Origin: an uncultured Bacteroides sp.
GTDB lineage: Bacteria > Bacteroidota > Bacteroidia > Bacteroidales > Bacteroidaceae
Assembly: GCA_949296855.1 (NCBI GenBank)
Contig: CASFRN010000159.1
Coordinates: 1-48,351, forward strand
Reading direction: 5' to 3'
DNA length: 48,351 nucleotides
In this document: positions 25,687-32,991 of the stretch, piece by piece
Numbering within the stretch: the first letter of the stretch is position 1
Layout of the letters: each line of letters opens with the position of its first letter
Notes under the pieces: generated by a model
The model's input: only the letters and a program-made list of their open reading frames with translations
Database searches by the model: none
Told to the model about the DNA's origin: nothing
Program-made: the position numbers and the translations under genes

Positions 25687-26667
25687 ATGAAACAGATTAA
25701 ATGTATTGGAATCCTGACATCGGGAGGTGATGCGTCGGGAATGAATGCGGCAATCCGCGCCGTGACACGTAGCGCCATTTACAATGGCTATACCGTAAAG
25801 GGAATCTACCGCGGTTATGAAGGGTTGATTCGGAATGAAATCAAAGAATTTACTACGCAGGACGTGAGCAGCATCATCCAGCGGGGAGGTACGATACTGA
25901 AGACTGCACGTTCGAAGGAGTTTATGACTCCGGAAGGGCGTAAGGTGGCATACGATAACATGGTGGCTGCAGGCATTGATGCACTGATTGTTATTGGAGG
26001 GAATGGGTCGCTGACGGGCGCGCTGACGTTTGCCAAAGAATTTAACGTGCCATGTATCGGTCTGCCGGGGACAATAGACAATGATTTGTATGGAACGGAC
26101 TCTACCATTGGCTACGATACGGCATTGAATACTATTGTGGAATGTGTGGATAAGATACGTGATACAGCCACTTCGCACGACCGTATTTTCTTTGTCGAAG
26201 TCATGGGGCGTGACGCCGGTTTCTTAGCTCAGAACAGTGCCATTGCTTCGGGAGCCGAGGCGGCCATCATTCCGGAAGACCAGACTGATGTGGACCAGCT
26301 AGAACAGTTCATCGGACGCGGCTTCCGCAAGTCGAAGAACAGCAGTATCGTCATTGTATCCGAGTCGCCGAAAGACGGAGGGGCGATGCACTATGCTGAG
26401 CGTGTGAAGAAAGAATACCCGCAATACGACGTGCGTGTCACCATCTTGGGACACTTGCAACGGGGTGGTTCTCCCAGTGCATACGACCGTATTTTGGCGA
26501 GCCGGTTGGGGGTAGGCGCTATCGAGGCTTTGAAAGAAGACCAGCGGAATGTGATGATTGGCATTCGCAATGATAAGGTTGTATATGTGCCTTTCCCAGA
26601 GGCTATAAAGAAAGATAAGCCGCTCGACAAGTCGCTGATTCAAGTGCTTGATGAGCTTTCGATTTAA
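25687..26667 (+). CDS. pfkA: 6-phosphofructokinase
   Basis: Phosphorylates fructose 6-phosphate to the 1,6-bisphosphate in glycolysis. The protein is 326 aa and has [13 protein letters not shown] (8-20), the catalytic PGTIDND with D131, the substrate loop MGRDAGFLA and [17 protein letters not shown]. The residue equivalent to Gly104 of the E. coli enzyme is Gly (GGNGS, 104-108), consistent with ATP rather than pyrophosphate use. The preceding residue is Asn instead of the usual Asp, and GGDASGMN replaces GGDAPGMN. I believe one of the Bacteroides PfkA paralogues has both changes, so this is likely a paralogue type, not damage. Confidence 0.93.
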   Translation: MKQIKCIGILTSGGDASGMNAAIRAVTRSAIYNGYTVKGIYRGYEGLIRNEIKEFTTQDVSSIIQRGGTILKTARSKEFMTPEGRKVAYDNMVAAGIDALIVIGGNGSLTGALTFAKEFNVPCIGLPGTIDNDLYGTDSTIGYDTALNTIVECVDKIRDTATSHDRIFFVEVMGRDAGFLAQNSAIASGAEAAIIPEDQTDVDQLEQFIGRGFRKSKNSSIVIVSESPKDGGAMHYAERVKKEYPQYDVRVTILGHLQRGGSPSAYDRILASRLGVGAIEALKEDQRNVMIGIRNDKVVYVPFPEAIKKDKPLDKSLIQVLDELSI

Positions 26668-26775
26668 GTGCAGATGATACGGAAGCATACGGGGCACAGA
26701 TTCTATTCGGGCTGCATGCGCTTGTATGGACAAATAAAAATCTGTAGTCATCTGTATGCTTCTGTGTCTTGTGTG
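26665..26775. repeat. Imperfect palindrome between pfkA and HAD phosphatase
   Basis: GCAGATGATACGGAAGCATA near 26672-26691 and ATCTGTATGCTTCTGTGTC near 26750-26768 are degenerate inverted copies, with ACAGATT and AATCTGT further in. It probably acts as a terminator for the two convergent genes and resembles the short-unit palindromes elsewhere in the window. Confidence 0.5.
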
Positions 26776-26780
26776 CTGTT

Positions 26781-27440
26781 TCATTTTCTTATTAAGAAAT
26801 CAAGCAATTCTTCGGGGGTGTCGGCGATATATGCCGGATGATAGGCTTCCAGTTCGGTACGCGGACGGAATCCCCAGCTTACGCCGATGGTTTCTTCTAT
26901 TCCGGCGTTGATCCCGGTCTGCATATCTACACACGAATCGCCGATGTAAGCGGTGTCTTCGGGTTGTACGTTTGCCGCTTTCATGATTTCGAATACCACA
27001 CTTGGGTCTGGTTTAGAGGGGATATTGTCTCTTTGCCCGAAAATGCGGACAAAAGATTGCTTGGGGAAATATTGCCGGATCAGTTTGGTGGTGGCTTCTT
27101 GGTATTTGTTTGAAGCTACGGCAAGCAGGCATCCTTGGACTTGCAGTGTTTCGAGCACATGGGTGATGCCTGGATACGGTTGGCTCAAATCGGCGTTGTG
27201 TATGTTATAATAGGGTATAAAGAGGGAACGGATATGCCGGATGTTTTCCTCAGTTCGTTCCGTTTCGGGCAAAGCCCGTTCGAACAGCTTATTGATTCCG
27301 TTTCCCACAAAGTATCGGTAAGCGTCTGTATCATGGGTAGGATAGCCGCATGTTTTGAGCGCATAGTTGGTGGCTTCCGCTAAATCGGCGATGGTATTAA
27401 GCAATGTCCCGTCAAGGTCGAATACAATCAGTTTTTTCAT
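26781..27440 (-). CDS. HAD-family phosphatase, phosphoglycolate phosphatase-like
   Basis: Haloacid dehalogenase-type phosphatase of 219 aa from the ATG at 27440. Motif I is VFDLDGTLLNT (residues 5-15), motif II is AVASNKY, and motif III-IV is PSKPDPSVVFEIMK with GDSCVDMQTGINAG. The cap is alpha-helical, as in the Gph/PGP group, but substrates in this group are broad. A longer open frame extends to 27566, but it crosses the predicted promoter, so the internal ATG is used. It is convergent with pfkA. Confidence 0.88.
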   Translation of the reverse strand: MKKLIVFDLDGTLLNTIADLAEATNYALKTCGYPTHDTDAYRYFVGNGINKLFERALPETERTEENIRHIRSLFIPYYNIHNADLSQPYPGITHVLETLQVQGCLLAVASNKYQEATTKLIRQYFPKQSFVRIFGQRDNIPSKPDPSVVFEIMKAANVQPEDTAYIGDSCVDMQTGINAGIEETIGVSWGFRPRTELEAYHPAYIADTPEELLDFLIRK

Positions 27441-27467
27441 TTCTGTGTCATTTTTGTGTTTCCGGGT

Positions 27468-27476
27468 GCAAAGATA
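27468..27476 (-). promoter_or_regulatory. -7 promoter box of the HAD phosphatase
   Basis: On the minus strand TATCTTTGC, a full match to TAnnTTTG, 27 bases before the ATG. This supports the shorter protein. Confidence 0.6.
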
Positions 27477-27545
27477 CGATAAACCCCTTAATTTTGGCTG
27501 TAAAACAATCGAAGAAACAGGAAAGTAATATATAGTACATCGTAT

Positions 27546-27569
27546 TGTAACATGAAAAGGGGACATTTG
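27546..27569 (+). promoter_or_regulatory. Shared upstream box, copy 1 (before HicB-like gene)
   Basis: TGTAACATGAAA, four bases, then GACATTTG. The same arrangement with the same spacing precedes the metallophosphoesterase (27819) and ppk1 (29839). The -7 part is the weakest of the three. Confidence 0.35.
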
Positions 27570-27582
27570 GGAAGTTTTAAAA

Positions 27583-27792
27583 ATGACGATTATGAATATA
27601 AGTACTCCTTTTTCGGAAAGCTACGTGCTGGAATGCACGGCGGATGGCAGTTATTACGCTTATTTGTCAGACTATGACCAATGTTGCGCTTACGGCGAGA
27701 CGGAAGACGATGCGCTGGAAAACTTGAGAGACGTTGCAGATGAATATTTCAGGGAAATAGCTCTTTTGTATACTATTGAAGACGTTAGCTGA
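27583..27792 (+). CDS. HicB-like small protein, no HicA partner
   Basis: Protein of 69 aa (or 66 from the in-frame ATG at 27592). The sequence LECTADGSYYAYLSDYDQCCAYGETEDDALENLRDVADEYF has the HicB-type partial RNase-H-like fold: a beta strand, a short loop ending near C-x-A-x-G-x-T/E-x-x-D/E-A, then a helix. HicB antitoxins normally pair with a HicA toxin of about 60 aa. None is seen on either side, and the protein has no C-terminal DNA-binding domain, so this may be a stand-alone member. It precedes the metallophosphoesterase by 71 bases. Confidence 0.72.
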   Translation: MTIMNISTPFSESYVLECTADGSYYAYLSDYDQCCAYGETEDDALENLRDVADEYFREIALLYTIEDVS

Positions 27793-27818
27793 TAATTTTT
27801 CTGATTTTATTATTGTAT

Positions 27819-27842
27819 TGTGACAAAAATATACTTTCTTTG
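27819..27842 (+). promoter_or_regulatory. Shared upstream box, copy 2 (before metallophosphoesterase)
   Basis: TGTGACAAAAAT, four bases, then TTTCTTTG, ending 21 bases before the ATG. It matches the ppk1 box at 10 of 12 positions in the first part and at all 8 in the second. Confidence 0.5.
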
Positions 27843-27863
27843 TACTGATTTAAATCAAGCGAT

Positions 27864-28676
27864 ATGATAAACATAAGGCCTCATTACCGTACAGTAGTGC
27901 TTTCGGACATCCATTTAGGGACTTCTCATTCGAAAGTGAATCAGGTGAGCGATTTTTTAAGTTCTGTAGATTGCGACCGTCTTATCTTGAATGGAGATAT
28001 TATAGATGGGTGGAGCTTGCGGAAGTCGGGCGTGCGGAAATGGAAGGCGGAGCATACCCGTTTCTTTAAGATACTGATGAAGATGATGGAAAACTGCGGG
28101 ACGGAGATTGTTTACGTTCGGGGAAATCACGATGATTTCTTGGACAGCCTGATTCCCTTGCAGTTCGCTAACTTGAGCATTGTGAAGGATTACATACTGG
28201 AAAGCAACGGGAAGCATTATTTTGTGACCCACGGTGATGTGTTCGATAAGGTTACATCGGGTATGAAATGGCTGGCGAAATTGGGCGACATAGGTTATAC
28301 ATTGTTGTTGGAGATGAATAGCGCTTATAACCGTTATCGTCTTAAGCGAGGCAAGCCGTATTACTCGTTGTCGCAAGCTGTCAAGCAAAAGGTGAAACAG
28401 GCGGTGTCGTACATTTCCGATTTCGAGACGGTGCTGGTAGAGTTTGCGCGTAACCGTAAGTGTGACGGAGTGATTTGCGGGCATATCCATCATCCTGAAG
28501 ACCGGATGATAGATGGCATCCATTATTTGAATTCAGGCGATTGGGTGGAAACGCTTTCCGGATTGATTGAAGATGAGAATGGTGAATGGAAGGTGGTTTA
28601 TTATACCGATATGATAGAATCAGAGGAAATGAAAGGGAAAGAATCAGCATTATCAATTATACCTGTTGCGTCATGA
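27864..28676 (+). CDS. Calcineurin-like metallophosphoesterase, LpxH/PlcP-type
   Basis: Dinuclear metal phosphoesterase of 270 aa. Ligands are readable: D15/H17 (LSDIHLGT), D45 and D48 (NGDIIDGW), N88-H89 (RGNHDD), H123 (THGD) and H207/H209 (CGHIHHPE). The middle (YSLSQAVKQKVKQAVSYISDFE) and the ending (YLNSGDWVETLSGLIE) resemble PlcP, the Sinorhizobium phospholipase C that starts lipid remodelling under phosphate starvation, and its UDP-diacylglucosamine hydrolase-like relatives. A role as UDP-2,3-diacylglucosamine diphosphatase in lipid A synthesis is the alternative. It overlaps the next gene, a glycosyltransferase, by 4 bases, which favours a coupled pathway such as making a glycolipid from diacylglycerol. 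Confidence 0.87.
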   Translation: MINIRPHYRTVVLSDIHLGTSHSKVNQVSDFLSSVDCDRLILNGDIIDGWSLRKSGVRKWKAEHTRFFKILMKMMENCGTEIVYVRGNHDDFLDSLIPLQFANLSIVKDYILESNGKHYFVTHGDVFDKVTSGMKWLAKLGDIGYTLLLEMNSAYNRYRLKRGKPYYSLSQAVKQKVKQAVSYISDFETVLVEFARNRKCDGVICGHIHHPEDRMIDGIHYLNSGDWVETLSGLIEDENGEWKVVYYTDMIESEEMKGKESALSIIPVAS

Positions 28677-29791
28677 GAGTATTATTCGTAGTTCAAGGCG
28701 AGGGGAGAGGGCACTTGACCCAAGCGATTTCGTTGGAGAAACTGTTGCGTGAAAATGGTCACGAAGTTGTGGAAGTGTTGGTCGGAAAAAGCGAGTCGCG
28801 CCGGCTGCCGGGATTCTTTGTCCGCAGTATTCAAGCGCCGATAAAGCATGTGATTAGTCCGAATTTTCTGCCTACACGGGCCAATCGTCGTGCCAATCTG
28901 AGCCGCAGTGTGATGTATAGCTTATTGAATTTGCCCGAATACTACGAGAGTATGCGTTATATCAACCGCCGCATCAAGGATACAGGTGCCGATTTGGTTA
29001 TTAATTTCTATGAATTGCTGACGGGGTTGACTTACTTTTTCTTTCGTCCCGCGGCTCCGTTGGTTTGTATCGGTCATCAATATTTGTTTTTGCATAAGGA
29101 TTTCCGGATGCCGAAGAAAAATCGTTGCAGTTCGTTTCTGATGAATCTGTTTACCCGGTTGACTTCATTAGGGGCTTCGCGGAAGCTGGCTCTTTCGTTC
29201 CGTGCGATGAAGGATGATGATAAACATCGCCTCAGCATCATTCCGCCGTTGTTGCGCCAGGAAGTGTTCGAGCAAGAACCGGTTCAAGGCGAATATATTC
29301 ACGGGTATATGGTCAATTCTGGTTTCTCGGAATATGTATCCCGCTGGCATGAAGAACATCCTGAAGTGCCGTTGCGTTTCTTTTGGGATCATTGGGATGA
29401 AGAGCCGGTTAAAAAAGTAGATGATACATTGTGGTTCTATCAGTTGGACGACCGTGAGTTCCTGCGGCAGATGTCGGGATGCAAGGCGTATGCCAGCACG
29501 GCAGGCTTCGAGTCGATATGCGAAGCGATGTATTTGGGGAAGCCTATCCTGATGGTACCGGCGCATATTGAACAGGAATGCAACGCTTATGATGCCACGC
29601 AGGGTGGTGGAGGTGTTGTGGACGACGGTTTTAATTTGGATAAACTGTTGGCTTTTGCCGAAACTTTCCGTCCAGACCCTGCTTTCTGTACATGGGTGCG
29701 TTCATCGCGTTATATTATTCTAAATGAAATAGAGAAATATGTTACGCACGATTGTATGCAGGAAATGTATATGGTTGAGGAGTATGTCTGA
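28673..29791 (+). CDS. GT-B glycosyltransferase (MurG/GT28-like)
   Basis: Glycosyltransferase of 372 aa. The start at 28673 overlaps the stop of the upstream phosphoesterase (ATGA), so translation is probably coupled. An open extension to 28586 exists but lies wholly inside the previous gene. The N-terminal Rossmann part begins MRVLFVVQGEGRGHLTQAI. The C-terminal nucleotide-sugar site reads CKAYASTAGFESICEAMYLG, KPILMVPAHIEQECNAY, in the MurG/UGT manner. Acceptor and donor are unknown. The pairing with a PlcP-like phosphoesterase suggests a membrane lipid acceptor such as diacylglycerol; a lipid A or polysaccharide role is the alternative. Confidence 0.82.
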   Translation: MRVLFVVQGEGRGHLTQAISLEKLLRENGHEVVEVLVGKSESRRLPGFFVRSIQAPIKHVISPNFLPTRANRRANLSRSVMYSLLNLPEYYESMRYINRRIKDTGADLVINFYELLTGLTYFFFRPAAPLVCIGHQYLFLHKDFRMPKKNRCSSFLMNLFTRLTSLGASRKLALSFRAMKDDDKHRLSIIPPLLRQEVFEQEPVQGEYIHGYMVNSGFSEYVSRWHEEHPEVPLRFFWDHWDEEPVKKVDDTLWFYQLDDREFLRQMSGCKAYASTAGFESICEAMYLGKPILMVPAHIEQECNAYDATQGGGGVVDDGFNLDKLLAFAETFRPDPAFCTWVRSSRYIILNEIEKYVTHDCMQEMYMVEEYV

Positions 29792-29838
29792 TAATATTTG
29801 CAATTATTTAGTTATTCTTTTTCGATTTGCAACTGAAA

Positions 29839-29862
29839 TGTAACAAGAATTGTTTTTCTTTG
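29839..29862 (+). promoter_or_regulatory. Shared upstream box, copy 3 (before ppk1)
   Basis: TGTAACAAGAAT, four bases, then TTTCTTTG, ending 17 bases before the ppk1 ATG. Same spacing as at 27819. The TTTCTTTG part may act as the -7 element, and the first part as an activator site overlapping the core promoter. Confidence 0.5.
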
Positions 29863-29879
29863 CAGAAAAATATATAGCT

Positions 29880-31949
29880 ATGTTACAGAAGAAAAAGAAG
29901 ACCCCTTATTTGGACAGGGATATCAGTTGGATGTTTTTCAACCGCCGTATTTTGCAGGAGGCGTGCCGCCCGCACGTTCCCTTATTGGAACGTATGTCTT
30001 TTTTGGGAATCTACTCGAATAACCTCGACGAGTTTTTCCGGGTGCGTGTGGCTTCGCAGAGCCGCATTGCCGAGTATGGAGACAAATCGGCGGCAAAGGA
30101 AAGCGAGCATGCCAAGAAACTGATTAAGCAGATTTCGAAACTGAATGCCCGTTATGTGAAAGAGTACGGCGAGGCGGTTCATGACATTACCGAAGAGTTA
30201 CGGAAAGAGAACATCTACCTGCTTTCGGATACAGAATTGTCTTCCGAACAAAAAGGGTACATCTATTCATTCTATAAATCGAGGTTAAGCGGAAGCGTTA
30301 TCCCAGTATGGTTTTCTACGGTTAAGTCGCTCGATTTCGGGAACGATGAAAATATCTACCTGGCGGTAAAGGTGGGTAAGGGTGATGCTCCGCGTGCGTT
30401 CGATTATGCCTTTTTAGAGTTGCCCGTAGGGCTTTGCGGGCGTTTTATCCGTTTGCCGAACCAAGGCGAGAAGCGTTATCTGATGTATTTGGACGATGTC
30501 ATCCGGTGTTGTTTGCCTTTGGTGTTCGAGGGATTGGGGTATTCTCATTTCGAAGCCTATACCTACAAGTTTACCCGCGACGCGGAAATGGAAATTGATA
30601 ACGATGCCAATAGCGGCACGTTGCAGAAGATATTGAAAGGCGTAAAAAGCCGGAAGCATGGCGAGCCGTTGCGTGTGCTCTACGACGCAAGCATGCCGAA
30701 AGACTTGTTGAAACGGGTCTTGAACAAGCTGGACGTAGACAAGAACGATACGGTAATGGCTGGAGGGCGTTATCAGAACCACAAAGATTTTATGGGTTTC
30801 CCCGATTGCGACCGTACGGACCTGAAATATCCCGCTTGGCGCCCTATCTTGCGCAAGAGCCTGGATGGACCGGAGAGCCTGCTTCAGAAAATCCAGCAAA
30901 AAGACCGTTTCATCCATGTGCCTTACCATAGTTTTGATTCGTTTATCCGTGTGTTGCAAGAAGCGGCGGTGAGCAAGCACGTCACCGGAATCAAGATTAC
31001 CCTCTACCGCTTGGCGAAGGAATCGAAGGTGGTGAAGGCGTTGATAGCCGCAGCCCGCAACGGGAAGAAGGTGACGGTAGTTATCGAATTGTTGGCACGT
31101 TTCGATGAGGCTTCCAATGTCAACTGGTCGAAGAAGATGCAGGATGCGGGTGTACGTGTCATCTTTGGTGTGGAAGGCTTGAAAGTGCACTCCAAGATTA
31201 CGCACATCGAGATGAAGAGCGGACCGGACATCGCTTGCATCAGTACCGGAAACTTCCACGAAGGCAATGCGCGCATGTACACCGATTGCATGCTCATGAC
31301 CGCCTCGCCCCGCTTGGTGAAGGACGTGAATGCCGTGTTCGACTTTATCGAGCGTCCTTATTCTCCTGTTAAGTTCAAAGAGTTATTAGTATCGCCCAAT
31401 GAGATGAAAAACAAGTTCTGTGCCTTGATTCGGGATGAAATCAAGAACAAGAAGGCGGGCAAGCCGGCATATATCAAAATCAAGATTAATCACATCACCG
31501 ACCCCGTCATGGTAGAGAAGCTCTACGAGGCTTCGCAGGCGGGCGTGGATATCGATTTGGTGGTGCGGGGCAATTGCTCTTTGGTCACCGATGTGCCCGA
31601 TGTGAGCGAGAATATACGAATTAACGCAATTATTGACCGATATTTGGAACATTCTCGTATCTTTGTATTCGCGGCGGGCGGAGCGGAAAAAGTATTCATC
31701 GGCTCGGCAGACTGGATGCCCCGGAATCTCGACCATCGGGTAGAGGTCATCACACCGGTCTACGACCCCGATATCAAGGAAGAAATGAAGCGCGTGGTAG
31801 ACTACGGGCTGAAAGATACCTTGCAGGGACGCATCGTAGACGGTACGGGAGACAATGATTTCCATGCCTTGGCTGATGATGAAACACCTTTCCGTTCGCA
31901 AGAAGCATTGTATGACTACTATGTATCTAAAAACGAGGAAGAAGAATGA
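29880..31949 (+). CDS. ppk1: Polyphosphate kinase 1
   Basis: Makes polyphosphate reversibly from ATP through a phosphohistidine. From the ATG at 29880 the protein is 689 aa. A longer frame begins at 29850, but that start lies inside the promoter box. N-terminal DRDISWMFFNRRIL and FLGIYSNNLDEFFRVRVASQ are family landmarks. The two catalytic histidines align with the E. coli pair H435/H592: H437 in KVHSKITHIE and H591 in LEHSRIFVF. TGNFHEGNARMYTD and IGSADWMPRNLDHRVEV are also present. The stop overlaps the ppx start by 4 bases. Confidence 0.95.
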   Translation: MLQKKKKTPYLDRDISWMFFNRRILQEACRPHVPLLERMSFLGIYSNNLDEFFRVRVASQSRIAEYGDKSAAKESEHAKKLIKQISKLNARYVKEYGEAVHDITEELRKENIYLLSDTELSSEQKGYIYSFYKSRLSGSVIPVWFSTVKSLDFGNDENIYLAVKVGKGDAPRAFDYAFLELPVGLCGRFIRLPNQGEKRYLMYLDDVIRCCLPLVFEGLGYSHFEAYTYKFTRDAEMEIDNDANSGTLQKILKGVKSRKHGEPLRVLYDASMPKDLLKRVLNKLDVDKNDTVMAGGRYQNHKDFMGFPDCDRTDLKYPAWRPILRKSLDGPESLLQKIQQKDRFIHVPYHSFDSFIRVLQEAAVSKHVTGIKITLYRLAKESKVVKALIAAARNGKKVTVVIELLARFDEASNVNWSKKMQDAGVRVIFGVEGLKVHSKITHIEMKSGPDIACISTGNFHEGNARMYTDCMLMTASPRLVKDVNAVFDFIERPYSPVKFKELLVSPNEMKNKFCALIRDEIKNKKAGKPAYIKIKINHITDPVMVEKLYEASQAGVDIDLVVRGNCSLVTDVPDVSENIRINAIIDRYLEHSRIFVFAAGGAEKVFIGSADWMPRNLDHRVEVITPVYDPDIKEEMKRVVDYGLKDTLQGRIVDGTGDNDFHALADDETPFRSQEALYDYYVSKNEEEE

Positions 31950-32884
31950 CAGAGATGAATTATGCGGCTATCGACATCGGTTCGAATGCCGCCCGTTTGT
32001 TGGTGAAACGGATTGAAGAAAGCGAGACGGGAACGAAGTTCACGAAAGAATTGCTCTTGCGTGTGCCTCTCCGGTTGGGATTCGACGTGTTCGGCAAAGG
32101 CAAGATCTCCGAGAAAAGAGGGAAGAACATGATGCGCCTCATGAAATCGTATGCCTACCTGATGAAGATTTACGATGTGCAGAAGTACCGGGCGTGTGCC
32201 ACTTCGGCGATGCGCGATGCCAAGAACGGCATGGAACTCATCAAGGAAATCGAGAAGAAGACGGGCATCCACATCGAAATTATCGGCGGGCAGGAAGAAG
32301 CGCAAATCGTGTACAACAACCACATCGAGTATATGAAAGACCGCACCGGAAACTATCTGTATGTAGACGTGGGCGGAGGCTCTACCGAAATCAACCTCCT
32401 TTCGCAAGGCGAGTTGAAGTGCAGCCGTTCGTACAACATCGGTACCGTGCGTTTGCTTAACAAGGCGGTGAAGGAAAGCGAATGGACGCGCCTGAAGGAG
32501 GACATGGCGGAACTTGCCCGTCAATACCCCGACACGAATATCATCGGTTCGGGCGGGAACATCAACAAGCTCTACCGCTTGGCGGAGAAGAAGGACAAGA
32601 AATTGCAACGCATGGAGGTAGAGACGCTTCAGGGTTTATACGATGAGTTAAGCGTCCTCTCGGTAGAAGAGCGTATGGACAAATTCAGCCTGAAGCCCGA
32701 CCGTGCGGATGTCATCGTGCCCGCGGGCAACATTTTCCTGACCATAGCCGCACTCTTAGGCTCAAAATACATCTATGTCCCCACCATCGGTCTTGCCGAC
32801 GGCATCATCGACGGGCTTTATGCCGGAAGCAAGGAGGAGCGCGAGCGCGGAAAGTCGCTCAAGTCGATTGAAGCGGAAAAATGA
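31946..32884 (+). CDS. ppx: Exopolyphosphatase (Ppx/GppA family)
   Basis: Hydrolyses terminal phosphates of polyphosphate, or the pppGpp phosphate in GppA members. The protein is 312 aa with the actin-like fold signatures AIDIGSNAARLLV (7-19), ATSAMRDAKNG, DVGGGSTEINLLS and IGSGGNINKLYRL. It is shorter than E. coli Ppx (about 510 aa) because it lacks the C-terminal HD-like extension, as is usual for the short Ppx types. Translationally coupled to ppk1 by an ATGA overlap, so synthesis and breakdown of polyphosphate are in one operon. A palindromic repeat after the stop may serve as terminator. Confidence 0.92.
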   Translation: MTEMNYAAIDIGSNAARLLVKRIEESETGTKFTKELLLRVPLRLGFDVFGKGKISEKRGKNMMRLMKSYAYLMKIYDVQKYRACATSAMRDAKNGMELIKEIEKKTGIHIEIIGGQEEAQIVYNNHIEYMKDRTGNYLYVDVGGGSTEINLLSQGELKCSRSYNIGTVRLLNKAVKESEWTRLKEDMAELARQYPDTNIIGSGGNINKLYRLAEKKDKKLQRMEVETLQGLYDELSVLSVEERMDKFSLKPDRADVIVPAGNIFLTIAALLGSKYIYVPTIGLADGIIDGLYAGSKEERERGKSLKSIEAEK

Positions 32885-32904
32885 GCGTGCTTAAATTGTT
32901 TAAT

Positions 32905-32972
32905 GAAACGCAGATTAGCGCGGATTAACGCAGATTTATTTTTATTTTATAATCTGCGCTAATCTGCGTTTT
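32905..32972. repeat. AACGCAGATT-type palindromic repeat, copy 6
   Basis: Left arm 32905-32937 (ACGCAGATTA, GCGCGGATTA, ACGCAGATTT), T/A-only loop and right arm about 32950-32972. It lies between the convergent ppx and M56-TonB genes. The gene-carrying element at 19706-20175 is counted as copy 5. Confidence 0.88.
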
Positions 32973-32991
32973 ATTGAAAATCGATTCATCT

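Noticed and set aside
25999-26016. Asn in place of Asp in the GGDGS loop of PfkA as a sign of inactivation
   Set aside because: The catalytic PGTIDND and all other motifs are intact, and I recall a Bacteroides paralogue type with GGNGS; it is probably a normal variant.
28586-28672. Longer N-terminus of the glycosyltransferase
   Set aside because: The added residues overlap the phosphoesterase gene and do not resemble a GT-B start; the ATGA overlap at 28673 gives the usual MRVLFVVQGEGRGH beginning.
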